Source: Doris montereyensis
Lineage: Eukaryota; Mollusca; Gastropoda; Nudibranchia; Dorididae
Direction of reading: 5' to 3'
Assembly (NCBI GenBank): GCA_037039925.1
Contig: JAXRKP010000539.1
Coordinates: forward strand, 46,001-110,000
DNA length: 64,000 bases
Shown in pieces: positions 1 to 38,400 of the stretch. Below the pieces are notes generated by a model that was not told the origin of the DNA, did not search any database, and saw only the letters and a list, made by a program, of their open reading frames with translations. The stretch's first letter is position 1. Each line of letters starts with the position of its first letter. The position numbers and the translations under genes are program-made.

Positions 1-120
1 GTCAGGGTTAACTCTCTTACCCTTTGGTCGGCCAAGACCCGCCTGCAAGGCAGCAGGAGACTCGTGGAGGGCGGGATCATCTACTCCCCGTACAGGTGCT
101 TACCTGTCCACTGCCCGGAT
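1..120 (-). mobile_element. Non-LTR retrotransposon, 5'-end fragment
   Basis: These bases match 12336-12455 closely, and match the reverse complement of the start of the copy at 62190. They are the 5' terminal part of a minus-strand copy whose body lies left of the window. Only the first of the 69-bp 5' repeat units is present. Confidence 0.8.
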
Positions 121-143
121 ATGATTTCTACTGTTCCAAAGTG

Positions 144-417
144 TGGCATTGGTGGCTGCATGGTTAGTCTGCCAGATTTTTAGGATCATGAGGTCCCAGG
201 TTTGAATCCTAGCAAAGCTAGATCCGACTTGGTGTTTCGGGATAGACACTTAACATGCATCCCCACTCAACCCAGGTGCAAATGGGTACAAACTGTAGCT
301 TGGAGTGGTAAGAACTTTGATCAGATAAGCGTCATGCCCAGAAGGTAATTTTAATCACCTGTTCTGCTTCAGGCTAGGGATAAATTTGGGCTCTCAGTCA
401 TGTTGGCCATGGAGGAA
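144..417 (+). mobile_element. tRNA-derived SINE, copy 1
   Basis: The head reads GGTGGCTGCATGGTTAGTCT, with A-box-like bases, then a B-box-like GGTTTGAATCC. A central part with GATAGACACTTAACATGCAT follows. The whole matches 47996-48281 on the same strand. The tRNA-like head is too diverged and too long to be a functional tRNA. Confidence 0.75.
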
Positions 418-510
418 CTTTACTTTACCATGCAAAAGCAAAGTATATATCCCCTTCATCTAAATGTATATTCAATTACTCCTTTTTTTTTTTAACTGCT
501 ACTATTTCAG

Positions 511-25555
<25,045 letters not shown>

Positions 25556-27563
25556 AAGACATATTCAAGATTCTCAAGTCTAGAAAAGGGAGAAAGCTTT
25601 AAAAAAAAAAAAATGAGCCAGTCTCGTGATGTGATATCTACAAGTGGTTTCAGATTTGGGTTTCCAAAATCTGGTGGGAAAACAGAATCATAAATATTGG
25701 AATCAAAAGATAAGAAATTGTCAATTTTGTAGACTTTAAGTTCTTACTCTTACTCCATTGGTTTCTTCAAGGAAAAGACTAAAAACAAACCCAATAACCT
25801 GCGCCTGGTTGTCCCAATGAAATGTTCCTCTGTGGAAAAGTCTGCCTTCTGAAGTCGTAGATACCAGCACTCTGTCAGAGTTTGTCAGACTAATTTTGTT
25901 TTTAACCATTGAAGTGATGCATTCCCTGTGATTCGATTCAATTCTGTTCTGTAATATTTAATCTGTATGTGTTCTCTTTGCTGTACTGTGTCCATGGATG
26001 TGATCAACTTTTTAGGATTGTACAATGTAGACCTGTCCTCCACCATAGGAGGTTTCTGCACCCTGAAGAAAAAGGTGTAAGCCAAGACGAAAGTGAGCTT
26101 CCCTGAGGGCGGTCTAGCTTTAACGCCAGTAGGTGTCACAAGAAAGCAACATGCACATGCAGATGCCTGAGATATCTGAAAGGACAAATCAAGTAAAGTT
26201 TACAGTTAGAGGCAGATCCACATTCCTCTGTTTACTTCATACTGTGGCAGTTCAAATTTGTTCCTATGCAAATTTCTTTTCTAACTTCTATCACTATCAA
26301 GACTTAATCGCAGCAACATATGCTTTTTTCTTCTGCTTTATAGTAACCGACTAACTCAATTCTCAAGTATTATTGTCATTACTATTAACTGTCAGCATTC
26401 ATGATTTTAGATTTAACTCCAGTTATAACTCGCCCCATTTTGAGAAGTCTTGCATTGATATTTCCTAATGTCACTTTTGTTTGGGGGGGGGGGGGGGTTC
26501 TTGGAGTGAAATTTTGCCCATTCATTCATACAAATTTGACTCATATCCTGCATGGACGTGGTATGCTGAGTTCAAATAACTAGTTTTTTGTCTGATGCTT
26601 CCGGTTGCCGTGGAAAAGGCAGCCATCTTGAATTTTACCCCCAAATTTTCAACAAATTCAATATAGATAGGCTTCTACATTTTTTCACAAGTTTCTTTCA
26701 AACTTTGCACACATTTTATTTGATACAATAGGATTTTGGTTTTATTTTTACTTTCAAGTTTGAGAATTTTTAAAAATAGAGTATGAGAAACCCAGAACAT
26801 ACAAAAATATTATACAAAAAAATTCAAATTTCACAAACTATGGTGCATATTATACATGTGATCATTTGTGTGTTTTCACCCAACCATCATTCACACCAAA
26901 TTTGACGATGATACGTTGAGAAATAAAAAGAAGATAGAACATTTTGAAAACAAAAAACACCTTTGAAAAGATAAAATAAGACAACCAACTTATATAAAGA
27001 CTACAACTACAAAACCTGGAGGAGACATTTAAAAACATGCCCGAGCCGTATGCCGGACTTCTCTCCTCTTCCGCTGCCTCCTCACAGGCTTTTACCTGTG
27101 CCTCACCTCTCTTTTATCTTCTTGTCTTTGCTTCATGGGAAGCCTGGAACTCACTCTTGAAGATCCGTTTATGGAGCAAATCATAAACTAAAGGCTGATC
27201 TGAGCCCTTGTCTTCTTTGAATGTATTGTGGGAACATGGAGCCTCTTGATCCATAGATGGATACGTAAACAAAGCCGGTAGGCGCTCCTCAATTTGATCT
27301 CTTGTGAACAATAAAATCCAATGGACTTCCTAAAAGAATATATGTCAGGTAAGGCCGTGTTGCTGAGGAGACATTGATTGACTTCGTTAAATTGACCAGG
27401 TATGTCCAAATAAATGTCCAGGCCGTGTTGATCACCTGGGAGAAACAGCTTGCACGATGACAGATAGTATTTGCTGTGTCCTGTGCTCCACTGTCCATGG
27501 TTAGCAGAATGGCCAGAGAATAGTTGGTTGTACCATGATGTTACTTGTAAAGATAAACAATTA

Positions 27564-27723
27564 CAGTAGTTGCTGGATAAAAGCACACTCTGCATAAACA
27601 CACACCTACATCTGCTGACCGAATTTTTACCGTATAATAAAAGTGTTCTCATAAACACACGGTATGCATAAAAGCACGCTTCATCTTGTGCCCAAAGGGT
27701 GTGCGTTTATCCAGTGACTATTG
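27564..27723. mobile_element. 160-bp MITE F
   Basis: CAGTAGTTGCTGGATAAAAG with CACAC at the left mirrors GTGTGCGTTTATCCAGTGAC with TATTG at the right: about 25 bp with three or four mismatches. The left flank is TA and the right flank TG, compatible with a decayed TA duplication. The interior repeats ATAAAAGCAC-like motifs. Confidence 0.75.
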
Positions 27724-28606
27724 TGATTGGAGATAAATGACAAGGTGTGAATTAAAAAACAAAATGAATCAGTCCATATAATATATATTTAACCTTACAA
27801 GATATTTTGGAAGAAAATACTACAGCTTGGTACAGGCATCCTTTAATTAGCTCATGAACTGCAACATCCTTCAAACCAAAAACAATCTAGCGGACACACA
27901 AATTTTAGTTTTAGCCATGTTCTACTGTACCATCCTCCATAAACCAGCTGTCTTTATGATGAAGTGGGGCAGCAAAAAGGACGGCAGCCTTTACAGCTTC
28001 ATCACCAGGGGCGAATGCCAAATTTTGCTGTGCAATCTCGTTCCTGGCTTGATGCGGCCATATTGATTAGGACAGTGTAGTGAGTGTGGGGTAGCCCATG
28101 CCTGTAGAGATGGCTGATTGGTTGAAAATCAATCACTGGAGACGGAACCCTGTTGATTTGCTTTTAGAGGTAAAACATGATTACACTTAAGAATTTGCAT
28201 ACTCTAGAGAAAGAAATATATTGAATTTTTATTTTCTCAAACATTGTGTGCTATAATGTTTCAAGTCCATATATTATGTGAGAGAAGTTATAGTAAGCGC
28301 TTTCACTTACACACGGGAGTAAGTTGATTTTCCCGAAAAAGTGGAGTTAGAAAAGTATTAACCTAGGGTCGCGAGCTGTCAATCAAATTTCAATTTTAAA
28401 ATGATGTCTCTAATTCTGTTTTTGAAGTCTTTAGTGCTATGGCTAAGTTGAATTTCTGTTGACAGCTTGTTCCAGTCTTAGGGCCTAGTACTAGGATAGA
28501 ACGAGTACACGTGTCAATCAGTCTTTTTCCTGAAGAAGAAAAACCCAGTTTATCCAGAATCTCGGTTCTTCGTTACAACATATACATGTATAAATATACT
28601 TGAAGT

Positions 28607-28610
<4 letters not shown>

Positions 28611-28674
<64 letters not shown>

Positions 28675-28744
28675 CTCCTCTCTCTCTCTCCCTCTCTCTC
28701 TCCCTCCCTCCCTCCCTCCCTCTCTCCCTCCCCTCTCTCTCTCT
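28611..28744 (+). repeat. (CT)n / (CCCT)n microsatellite
   Basis: Pure CT for about 60 nt, then CCTCTC and CCCTCCCTC variants to 28744. Intergenic. Confidence 0.95.
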
Positions 28745-29166
28745 CCTGCCTTCTCATCATAGATCATGTACAGAAAATGCATGTTTCTGTTTTATTATTA
28801 TTATTGAAAATGATTTCCTGCCATTTGTGTTCCTAGAATAACGATAGTAACATAATACATGTATCATGTAATTCAACCACATATTGCCATGTGATTTATG
28901 AGTGTTAGTTTATACCCAGTTGTATGTAAAGCCTTCAAAGGTTAAATGTTGTTTCTCATAGAAAATTTTGTTCTGAAATGAAGCTATTGTTATGTAACTA
29001 TTGTAATCTCATGAATTCAAATTTGAGTAATCTCTTCTTACTGTGATATGAAAATAATAAATTTGATGGTTTATAACTTTTTGAATTTGTGATTTGCTTG
29101 TGTTTTGTTGTTGTTGTCTTCAGGGGGATTTTTTTTTTTGGGGGGAGGAGAAAGGGGAAGGGCGCT

Positions 29167-30119
29167 TGAAGTGATTTTTTGTTTTGTTTTTGAGTTTAGG
29201 TTTTTGCTTTTAGTATGTACATGAGTAATACAGTCATCCTATATTATTGAAAAGTTTGTAGCGTCCTTGATTGCCAAAAAAACCGGCCACCATCTTAAAT
29301 TTTTACTCAATTTTCAAAAGCTATCTCCTCCCTTAATTATGAATAAAATCACTCAAAACCTTGCAGATTGTCTGTTCCATTCAATATCTAAAGAGTGACG
29401 TCAGGTTTTTTTCTATATTTTGGATGGGTTTTTGTTAATGAATTTTTGAAAATACTATATATCGTGACTGTACAAAAACAGCGTTTTTATTACAAAAAAA
29501 TTTATTTCTAAAAAAAAAGTTTACAATATCTAAAAAAAAGCTGACGTCATTCTATTGACATTGACAAGAGGAACCTGTGTGCCAAATATAATACAAATCG
29601 TTAGGTAAATGGCAGAGGAGATAGAATTTTAGTGTGGAAAAACTACATTTCGAGAAAATGCAAGTAAATAAATCAATAGAAAATAACGCAAAACAAACAC
29701 TTCAGACAGGTTTTCCTTGTTGTAGCAGCCCCTTTACTCTTTTGACAGTCTCTGGCATTGTTACTTATGTAAATAGGATTATAAATTTAGGTTTAGATGT
29801 GCACTGTTGTGAAAGCAGACGTCAAAATGACCAGTTTTTTGTTTTTTTCCTCTACATCCTATGCTTGTGTGTTGCCACATTTGGCGATTAACTGCCAATA
29901 TACGGGTTTTTACTGCCATTTTCTCATTCAGTGTTAGTGTTAGGGTAATTTACGTAAAAATTTGATTGTTTTTACCTACCCTCACCTACAAAATATTTTG
30001 TATAATAAAAATGTATCCGTCATATGGACATTTTTCTGCCATGAACTTGTAGATAAATGATCGTTCTACCCGATTATGCAATGAACAGAAAATCAACCTT
30101 TTGGTCCAAAACGCCAGAC
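29167..30119. mobile_element. Inverted-repeat (foldback) element C, copy 2
   Basis: Colinear with 6770-7780 in the same orientation, from GAAGTGATTTTTTG to GGTCCAAAACG. It shares the GACGTC-flanked central hairpin (about 29397 and 29543). It differs by many substitutions and a roughly 60-bp shorter overall length. Confidence 0.7.
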
Positions 30120-30711
30120 CAGAATGCAGATCAACCAAGGCAATGAAATGAAACTAGACATTTTGGAACTGTCCCTGTATGACCTAAATGTAACTTCCCC
30201 AAACACTCAAGCCTCCTGAATTCTGGTATTATTTCGTTTTTAAATCTACTCTCTTTTCAAACTAGATGTGATGTGAAATTGATGAAATAATAAATCCAAT
30301 GGGGTTTTCTTCACAGTTTGCATAGAATTGCACAACAAACACATTCAAAATCTTATCTATAAGATAAGTATAACTCAAAAGAAGAAATTGTATAATTCAT
30401 TAATTGAGATTTGATTAATTTTTATTTTCTTCACATTCTCATACAATACAGATATCACAAACATGATTTCCATGATTTCATTGTGAATGCAAATAATGTG
30501 CATTCTCCCTCAACATACAATTTAATGTGTTTAATTTATATCATATGCTACATTTAATTCATATTTCACAACAAAGGAAATAAACATTTCATATCACATT
30601 TAAAATATACAAACCCATCATAATATGCTTTATTCATGATAGTATATATGCTGTAGTGCAGTCTCAATCGTTCATGTGTAATCATTCTAACATTGTACAT
30701 GCAGTGGAAAC

Positions 30712-31171
30712 CGGTTATAACCAAGTCGATAGGGGAGAGGTCACCATCCTGTTATAATCAATTCTCATTATTACTTACAAGTAGTTTGCAAGGGAAATAA
30801 CCTTAATTAAAGTCACATGTGGATAGCTTTATCAGAGAATATTAGCCAATGGTTAGGCCAGCCTTTTTTATGTATTAGATACACACTGTCCCCCTCTCTA
30901 TTAAGCCATCGTGCACTTCTAATACCTGCATTGCCTCAAAGTCAGTGTCAAAGAAATATTAGGGATTATTAGGCATAGATCTACAGTATACATACTCTTT
31001 TTGCTTCTCTAGTGTATTTCCCATACTGAGAGTCCTGTAACTGTTATAGTGGTTTTTCCCTTCCCAGTCTCTATAGTAAGTGTTATCAGAGGTTTAGTTT
31101 AATAGAGCCAAAGAGAATGGGGGAAAAGGTGGGGGGGGTGGCTAATGCTCCAAGTTATAACTGGTTTCCTG
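30712..31171. mobile_element. Possible inverted-repeat element G
   Basis: CAGTGGAAACCGGTTATAAC at the left mirrors AAGTTATAACTGGTTTCCTG at the right (about 18 bp). Flanks do not show a clear TA duplication. Confidence 0.45.
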
Positions 31172-31649
31172 TTTATAACCCGTGCTGCTATAAGTCATGT
31201 CATGCCTACTGATTACACATAATGTGGATCTAATACATGTACCCTCAATAATAATATTAATAATGAGTGGCTAGTTAATGGGAAGTGTTCATAGTAATAG
31301 TAATAGTATACTCATACTGTAAGGTTCTATTTCTTCCTCTCTCTTTCACATCTGAATATTGGCTTTAATTTATTTATTTAATTTTACCCACATCGATAAC
31401 TAAGATAATCTCGGATTTTTGATAATTAATATTAATAATATTTCCATATTTTGCCTGGACTACCAAAACCCCGGAGATAACCGTAGTTACGGATGTCGGT
31501 GTAAGTGTAATCAAAATCCAAATAAAAAGATTTTGTCAGCGTCCACCATGTAGAGTGTTCTTGGAACAGGCCGGTTACTTGGGTTTTTTTTTTTGAAAAT
31601 ATTTACTATTAGTATTACTATTACTGGTAAATGTAAAAAGTAAGTTTAT

Positions 31650-31855
31650 GGTATGTGATGTTGGTAACCCAAGGTAAAAGACCAAAAGGCGGACCTGAGG
31701 AAAGTGGCACTGAAGCAGAGAATTTTAACCGTCACATAAGGAAACAGAAAATGTTAGGGGAGGATAGCCTGGAAAAAGATCATTTCGGGCATCTGAACCC
31801 ATACACCTGAAGGTAGATGTAGAATGGGAACTGATAAAAGAAGAAAAAAAAGAAA
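31650..31855 (+). mobile_element. Non-LTR retrotransposon 3'-end fragment
   Basis: CCCAAGGTAAAAGACCAAAA, GGAAAAAGATCATTTCGGGC and GAACCCATACACC-x-AGAATGGGAACTGAT match in order the fragment at 45625-45915. It is the 3' terminal part of the family. Confidence 0.65.
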
Positions 31856-32411
31856 GACATGTTACTAACTAAAATGTAGATTTAGTTGTCCAGGTAGACA
31901 GTAGATGAGGATAAATAATTGCCAATATTCACAATCACATGGACTTGAATAATTATATTTCTGTACTGAACTTCTTGGGTGATACAGGTGTATTTCAAAT
32001 CAGAAAAAAACACTATCTAGTGTACACAACCATGTTTCATTTCAAATGTCATTAATATGGGCATAGGGACATCCAAATATTATGACAAGATTTAGGAGTC
32101 TGCTGAGTATTCTTTTTTCCTTCTCAGAAGGATTTTTTTTCTCTTCCAGTGTATGCAAATTCTGTAAATAAAACAAATCCCCCAAAACAAACAAGCCACT
32201 TATCTCCCCTCTATCCCTCCCTCAGCAACAACCAAAACACTGATTTGTGTCTTTCTAAACAACTTCACTGATAAAATTGTGTATGTATATAGTACTAATA
32301 CGTGTTGCTGAGGAAGATGGTAAGACCGTAAGACTAGAGTTTTCACTGTTTAGTTTCCAACAAAGCAGACATTAAAGATTATAAACACATTCTGTCAAAT
32401 ATCTTCCGGTC

Positions 32412-32489
32412 TTATTGTGCAAGCTCTGAGAAAATGCCTTTGGGTTTTGGCCTGGATGGATCGTCCTCTCCCAATGTATCAAGAGCAAG
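32412..32489 (-). CDS. EXOC3: EXOC3 terminal exon
   Basis: The exon follows TTTTCCAG and encodes [20 protein letters not shown] and SELAQ before TAA at 32414-32412. It aligns with the C-terminal (M)ETL-x-x-x-x-x-x-x-x-x-(F)-x-(D/E)-(I/L) tail. It is separated from the rest of the gene by the 4.6-kb tandem array. Confidence 0.88.
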   Translation of the reverse strand, partial: LALDTLGEDDPSRPKPKGIFSELAQ

Positions 32490-35400
32490 CTGGAAAAGAA
32501 AGAGAAGAAGAAAAAAAAGAAACACAACATTGAACTCACAGAAACAATGAGAAAATTATTCATATCAAATCTAAAGGAAACTCACACCTTGTGAAGAGAT
32601 ACACAATTAATGTTTGCATAGCTGCCAACCTTTTCAAATCCAAAAAACAGATTCTGAATGAACTAATTCTTTGCATGGCATCCTGTAATATTCCAGAAAA
32701 TATGGCTTGACTTGAACTCCTTTAAGGTTCAAAAAATGGCCTATCTAAGTGTGACGGTAGTTTTTTTAACTCATGATGAGGTCTCCGGACTTTCAACCTG
32801 ATCTCCCAAAAGTTAACTTAGGGTGTTGTTGTTCTTTTAAGTTAACCTCATATGTGCACTTTTCAAGGTAAATACAGACGTATGGCTTATTATAGATTTG
32901 GACATCCTGTAATATTTCAGAAAAAAGGGATTATAAAATCACATATCTGACTTGAATCATCATATAATAAAGTACTATGTGTGTTATTACAATGAATCAT
33001 CATATAACTTTGCTGAAATACAATGAATCATCATATAATAAAGTACTATGTTGGCCTACAATGAATCATCTAAGAAATACAATGAATCATCATATAATAA
33101 AGACGTGTAGGTAAGGAAATACAATGAATCATCATATAATAAAGTACTATGTTTTTAAGGAAATACAATGAATCATCATATAATAAAGATGTAAGGAAAT
33201 ACAATGAATCATCATATAATAAAGTACTAGGTGGGGTAAGGAAATACAATGAATTCAACTAACTGTGTGGGGTAAGGAAATACAATGAATCATCATATAA
33301 TAAAGTACTAACTGTGTGGGGTAAGGAAATGCAATGAATCATCAAAATAAGGAAATCAATGAATCATCCGTACAATGAAATCTTATGTGTGTGGGGTAAG
33401 GAAATACAAATGAATCATCATATTAAAGTTCTTTTAATGAATCATCATATAATAAAGTGCTATGTGTGTGGGGTAAGGAAATACAATGAATCATCATATA
33501 ATAAAGTACTATGCGGTGGGGTGAAATACAATGAATCATCTTTATCGTTGTGGGGGTAAGGAAATACAATGAATCACAGTTTACGTGTGGGGTAAGGTAC
33601 AATGGCTTATTAAGGAAATACAATGAATCATCATATAATAAAGTACATCGTGTGGGGGTGGGGAAAACAATGAATCATCATATAATAAAGTACTATGCTG
33701 AAATACAATGAATCATCATATAATAAAGTACTATGCGTGGGGGTAAGGAAATACAATGAATCATCATATAATAAAGTACTATGTGTAAGGAAATACAATG
33801 AATCATCATATAATAAAGTAAGGTAGGAAATACAATGAATCATCATATAATAAAGTACTATGCGTGTGGGGTAAGGAAATACAATGAATCATCATATAAT
33901 AAAGAATGAATCATCATATAATAAAGTACTATGCGTGTGGGGTAAGGAAATACAATGAATCATCATATAATCAAGTACTATGTGTGTGGGGTAAGGAAAT
34001 ACAATGAATCATCATATAATAAAGTACTATGTGTGTGGGGTAAGGAAATACAATGAATCATCATATAATAAAGTACTATGCGTGTGGGGTAAGGGAAATA
34101 CAATGAATCATCATATAATAAAGTACTATATAAGGAAATACAAATGAATCATCATATAATAAAGTACTATGTGTGAACTATGGTAAGGAAATACAATGAA
34201 TCATCATATAATAAAGTACTATGCGTGGGTAAGGAAATACAATGAATCATCATATAATAAAGTACTATGTGTGTGGGTAAGGAAATACAATGAATCATCA
34301 TATAATAAAGTACTATGCGTGTGGGGTAAGGAAATACAATGAATCATCATATAATAAAGTACTATGTGTGGGTAAGGAAATACAATGAAAGTACTAATAC
34401 AATGAATCATCATATAATAAAGTACTTCGTGTGGGGTAAGGAAATGCAATGAATCATCAGTACTATGCGTGTGGGGTATGGAAATACAATGAATCATCAT
34501 ATAATAAAGTACTATGCGTGTGGGGTAAGGAAATACAATGAATCATCATATAATAAAGTACTGTGTGGGGTAAGGAAATACAATGAATCATCATATAATA
34601 AAACTAACTGTGGGGTAAGGAAATGCAATGAATCATCATATAATAAAGTGCTAATGTGTGTGGGGTAAGGAAATACAATGAATCATCATATAATAAAGTG
34701 CTATGTGTGTGGGGTAAGGAAATACAATGAATCATCATATAATAAAGTACTATGTGTGTGGGGTAAGGAAATACAATGAATCATCATATAATAAAGTACT
34801 ATGTGTGTGGGGTAAGGAAATACAATGAATCATCATATAATAAAGTACTATGTGTGTGGGGAAATACAATGAATCATCATATAATAAAGTACTACGTGTG
34901 TGGGGTAAGGAAATACAATGAATCATCATATAATAAAGTACTATGCGTGTGGGGTAAGGAAATACAATGAATCATCATATAATAAAGTACTATGCGTGTG
35001 GGGTAAGGAAATACAATGAATCATCAATGAATCACAATGAATCATATAATAAAGTACTATGCGTGTGGGGTAAGGAAATACAATGAATCATCATATAATA
35101 AAGTACTATGCGTGTGGGGTAAGGAAATACAATGAATCATCATATAATAAAGTACTAGTAAGGAAATACAATGAATCATCATATAATGTACTATGCGTGG
35201 GGTAAGGAAATACAATGAATCATCATATAATAAAGTACTATGCGTGTGGGGTAAGGAAATACAATGAATCATCATATAATAAAGTACTATGCGTGTGGGG
35301 TAAGGAAATACAATGAATCATCATATAATAAAGTACTATGCGTGTGGGGTAATACAATGAATCATCATATAATAAAGTACTATGTGGTGTGGGGTAAGGA

Positions 35401-38400
35401 AATACAATGAATCATCATATAATAAAGTACTATGCGTGTGGGGTAAGGGAAATACAATGAATCATCATATAATAAAGTACTATGCGTGTGGGGTAAGGAA
35501 ATACAATGAATCATCATATAATAAAGTACTATGCGTGTGGGGTAAGGAAATACAATGAATCATCATATAATAAGTACTATGCGTGTGGGGTAAGGAAATA
35601 CAATGAATCATCATATAATCAAGTACTATGCGTGTGGGGTAAGGAAATACAATGAATCATCATATAATAAAGTATTATGCGTGTGGGGTAAGGAAATACA
35701 AATAATCATCATATAATAAAGTACTATGCGTGTGGGGTAAGGAAATACAATGAATCATCATATAATAAAGTATATATGCGTGTGGGGTAAGGAAATACAA
35801 TGAATCATCATATAATAAAAATAATCAATGAATCATCATATAATAAAGTACTAACTGTGTGGGGTAAGGAAATACAATGAATCATCATATAATAAAGTAC
35901 TATGCGTGTGGGGTAAGGAAATACAATGAATCATCATATAATAAAGTACTATGCGTGTGGGGTAAGGAAATACAATGAATCATCATATAATAAAGTACTA
36001 TGCGTGTGGGGTAAGGAAATACAATGAATCATCATATAATAAAGTACTATGCGTGTGGGGTAAGGAAATACAATGAATCATCATATAATAACTAGCGTGT
36101 GGGAGTAAGGGAAATACTATGCGTGTGGGGGTAAGGAAATACAATGAATCATCATATAATAAAGTACTATGCGTGTGGGGTAAGGAAATACAATGAATCA
36201 TCATATAATAAAGTACTATGCGTGTGGGGTAAGGAAATACAATGAATCATCATATAATAAAGTACTATGTGTGTGGGGTAAGGAAATACAATGAATCATC
36301 ATATAATAAAGTACTATGCGTGTGGGGTAAGGAAATACAATGAATCATCATATAATAAAGTACTATAATACAAGAATCATCATATAATAAAGTACTATGC
36401 GTGTGGGGTAAGGAAATACAATGAATCATCATATAATAAAGTACTACAATGAATCATCATATAATAAAGTGTGGGGTAAGGAAATACAATGAATCATCAT
36501 ATAATAAAGTACTATGTGTGTGGGGTAAGGAAATACAATGAATCATCATATAATAAAGTACTATGCGTGTGGGGTAAGGAAATACAATGAATCATCATAT
36601 AATAAAGTACTATGTGTGTAAGGAAATACAATGAATCATCATATAATAAAGTACTATGCGTGTGGGGGGGAAATACAATGAATCATCATATAATAAAGTA
36701 CTATCGTGTGGGGTAAGGAAATACAATGAATCATCATATAATAAAAGTACTATGCGTGTGGGGTAAGGAAATACAATGAATCATCATATAATAAAGTACT
36801 ATGCGTGTGGGGTAAGGAAATACAATGAATCATCATATAATAAAGTACTATGCGTGTGGGGTAAGGAAATACAATGAATCATCATATAATAAAGTACTAT
36901 GCGTGTGGGGTAAGGAAATACAATGAATCATCATAATAATAAAGAAATACAATGAATCATCATATAATGTACTATGTGTGGGGTAAGGAAATACAATGAA
37001 TCATCATATAATAAAAGTACTATGTGTGTGGGGTAAGGAAATACAATGAATCATCATATAATAAAGTACTATGCGTGTGGGGTAAGGAAATACAATGAAT
37101 CATCATATAATAAAGTACTATGCGTGTGGGGTAAGGAAATACAATGAATCATCATATAATAAAGTACTATGTGTGTGGGGTAAGGAAATACAATGAATCA
37201 TCATATAATAAAGTACTATGTGTGGGGTAAGGAAATACAATGAATCATCATATAATAAAGTACTATGCGTGTGGGGTAAGGAAATACAATGAATCATCAT
37301 ATAATAAAGTACTATGCGTGTGGGGTAAGGAAATACAAGAATCATCCTATGTGTGTGTGGGGTAAGGAAATACAATGAATCATCATATAATAAAGTACTA
37401 TGCGTGTGGGGTAAGGAAATACAATGAATCATCATATAATAAAGTACTATGTGTGTGGGGTAAGGAAATACAATGAATCATCATATAATAAAGTACTATG
37501 CGTGTAGGGTAAGGAAATACAATGAATCATCATATAATAAAGCTATGCGTGTGGGGTAAGGAAATACTATCGGTGCCACGTGCGGAAGCTTCGTACACAG
37601 CGGAACGAGATTATTGACCCATATTGAGGTCAGCCGGCAGGTTAGCCTTACATTACAAGAGTTAAGCCTCTTCACTCTACTTCCCTCACTCTATAGTGAA
37701 ATCCTACTGAAAACCTTCCCAATAACAGCCTGATGTTTGTACGCACCTGTCTGGCATCAGATCGACTGGTGTCACCGCGACACAGGATAAAGTTGACCAA
37801 CTGTTCCATGCGAATGTCAGGGTACTTCTGAGCAAAGCCCTGGTGATGGTAACATTACACAAACAAAATTTAGTCACTTTCTGCAGTTTGTCAAACAAAG
37901 AACTAAGAAATTAGTCAGTTTTCTCAAACTATGTATATTACGTAGTGAGAGGGGATTCAATTTGTATGTAAAAAGAAAAAAAGAAAGCATTAGCTATGAA
38001 CAATAGGATTTACTCATTGACATACATGGAAGGTACGTGTTCTTATCTCACTCCTGCATGGATAACTCTGTGACTAGACAATGTTCGACATTTTGAAATC
38101 TTGGGAAAAGAAAAAAAACCCTAACTTTAAAAAAAAAAAACGTACAGGCACACCCATTACGTACAAGTCCATAATAGAATTTAACAAAATAAAATGGGTA
38201 GCTAGGTCTTTCCAGACTCGGTAAAAGTAAAAGTGACGTGGAAAGCAATGGCAACAATGACATTATGCCGTACATCAAGAACAATCAGGACTGCTCCTGA
38301 TCTTCCTACACTCAACTCTGTGTATTGAGCTCACTTTGCTTTTACTTTACATTACGTAATAAATAAATACACATACACCCCATACACATTCACATACCAT

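Larger units (their letters stand above)
25584..32411. other. Intergenic region between the convergent genes
   Basis: This stretch must hold the 3'UTRs and poly(A) sites of both genes, but I could not place them. It contains a diverged stretch resembling element C (about 26590-26960), a MITE (27564-27723), a CT repeat (28611-28744), element C copy 2, a possible inverted-repeat element (30712-31171) and retrotransposon and SINE pieces (31370-31855). I see no supported gene. Confidence 0.7.

Noticed and set aside
25885..26187. 100-residue minus-strand open frame
   Set aside because: It lies just downstream of TUBGCP5, probably in its 3'UTR. I recognise no motifs.
27114..27658. Minus-strand open frames of 65-156 residues in the intergenic region
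   Set aside because: They overlap each other in different frames, include MITE F, and resemble no family I recognise. There is no splice or conservation support.
33070..37435. Repeated [24 protein letters not shown] peptides on the minus strand
   Set aside because: They arise from the 49-bp tandem unit, are broken whenever a unit has an indel, and lie within an EXOC3 intron.
32953..37569. CRISPR-like regular repeat array
   Set aside because: The whole unit is repeated, with no unique spacers. The context is a spliced eukaryotic gene.
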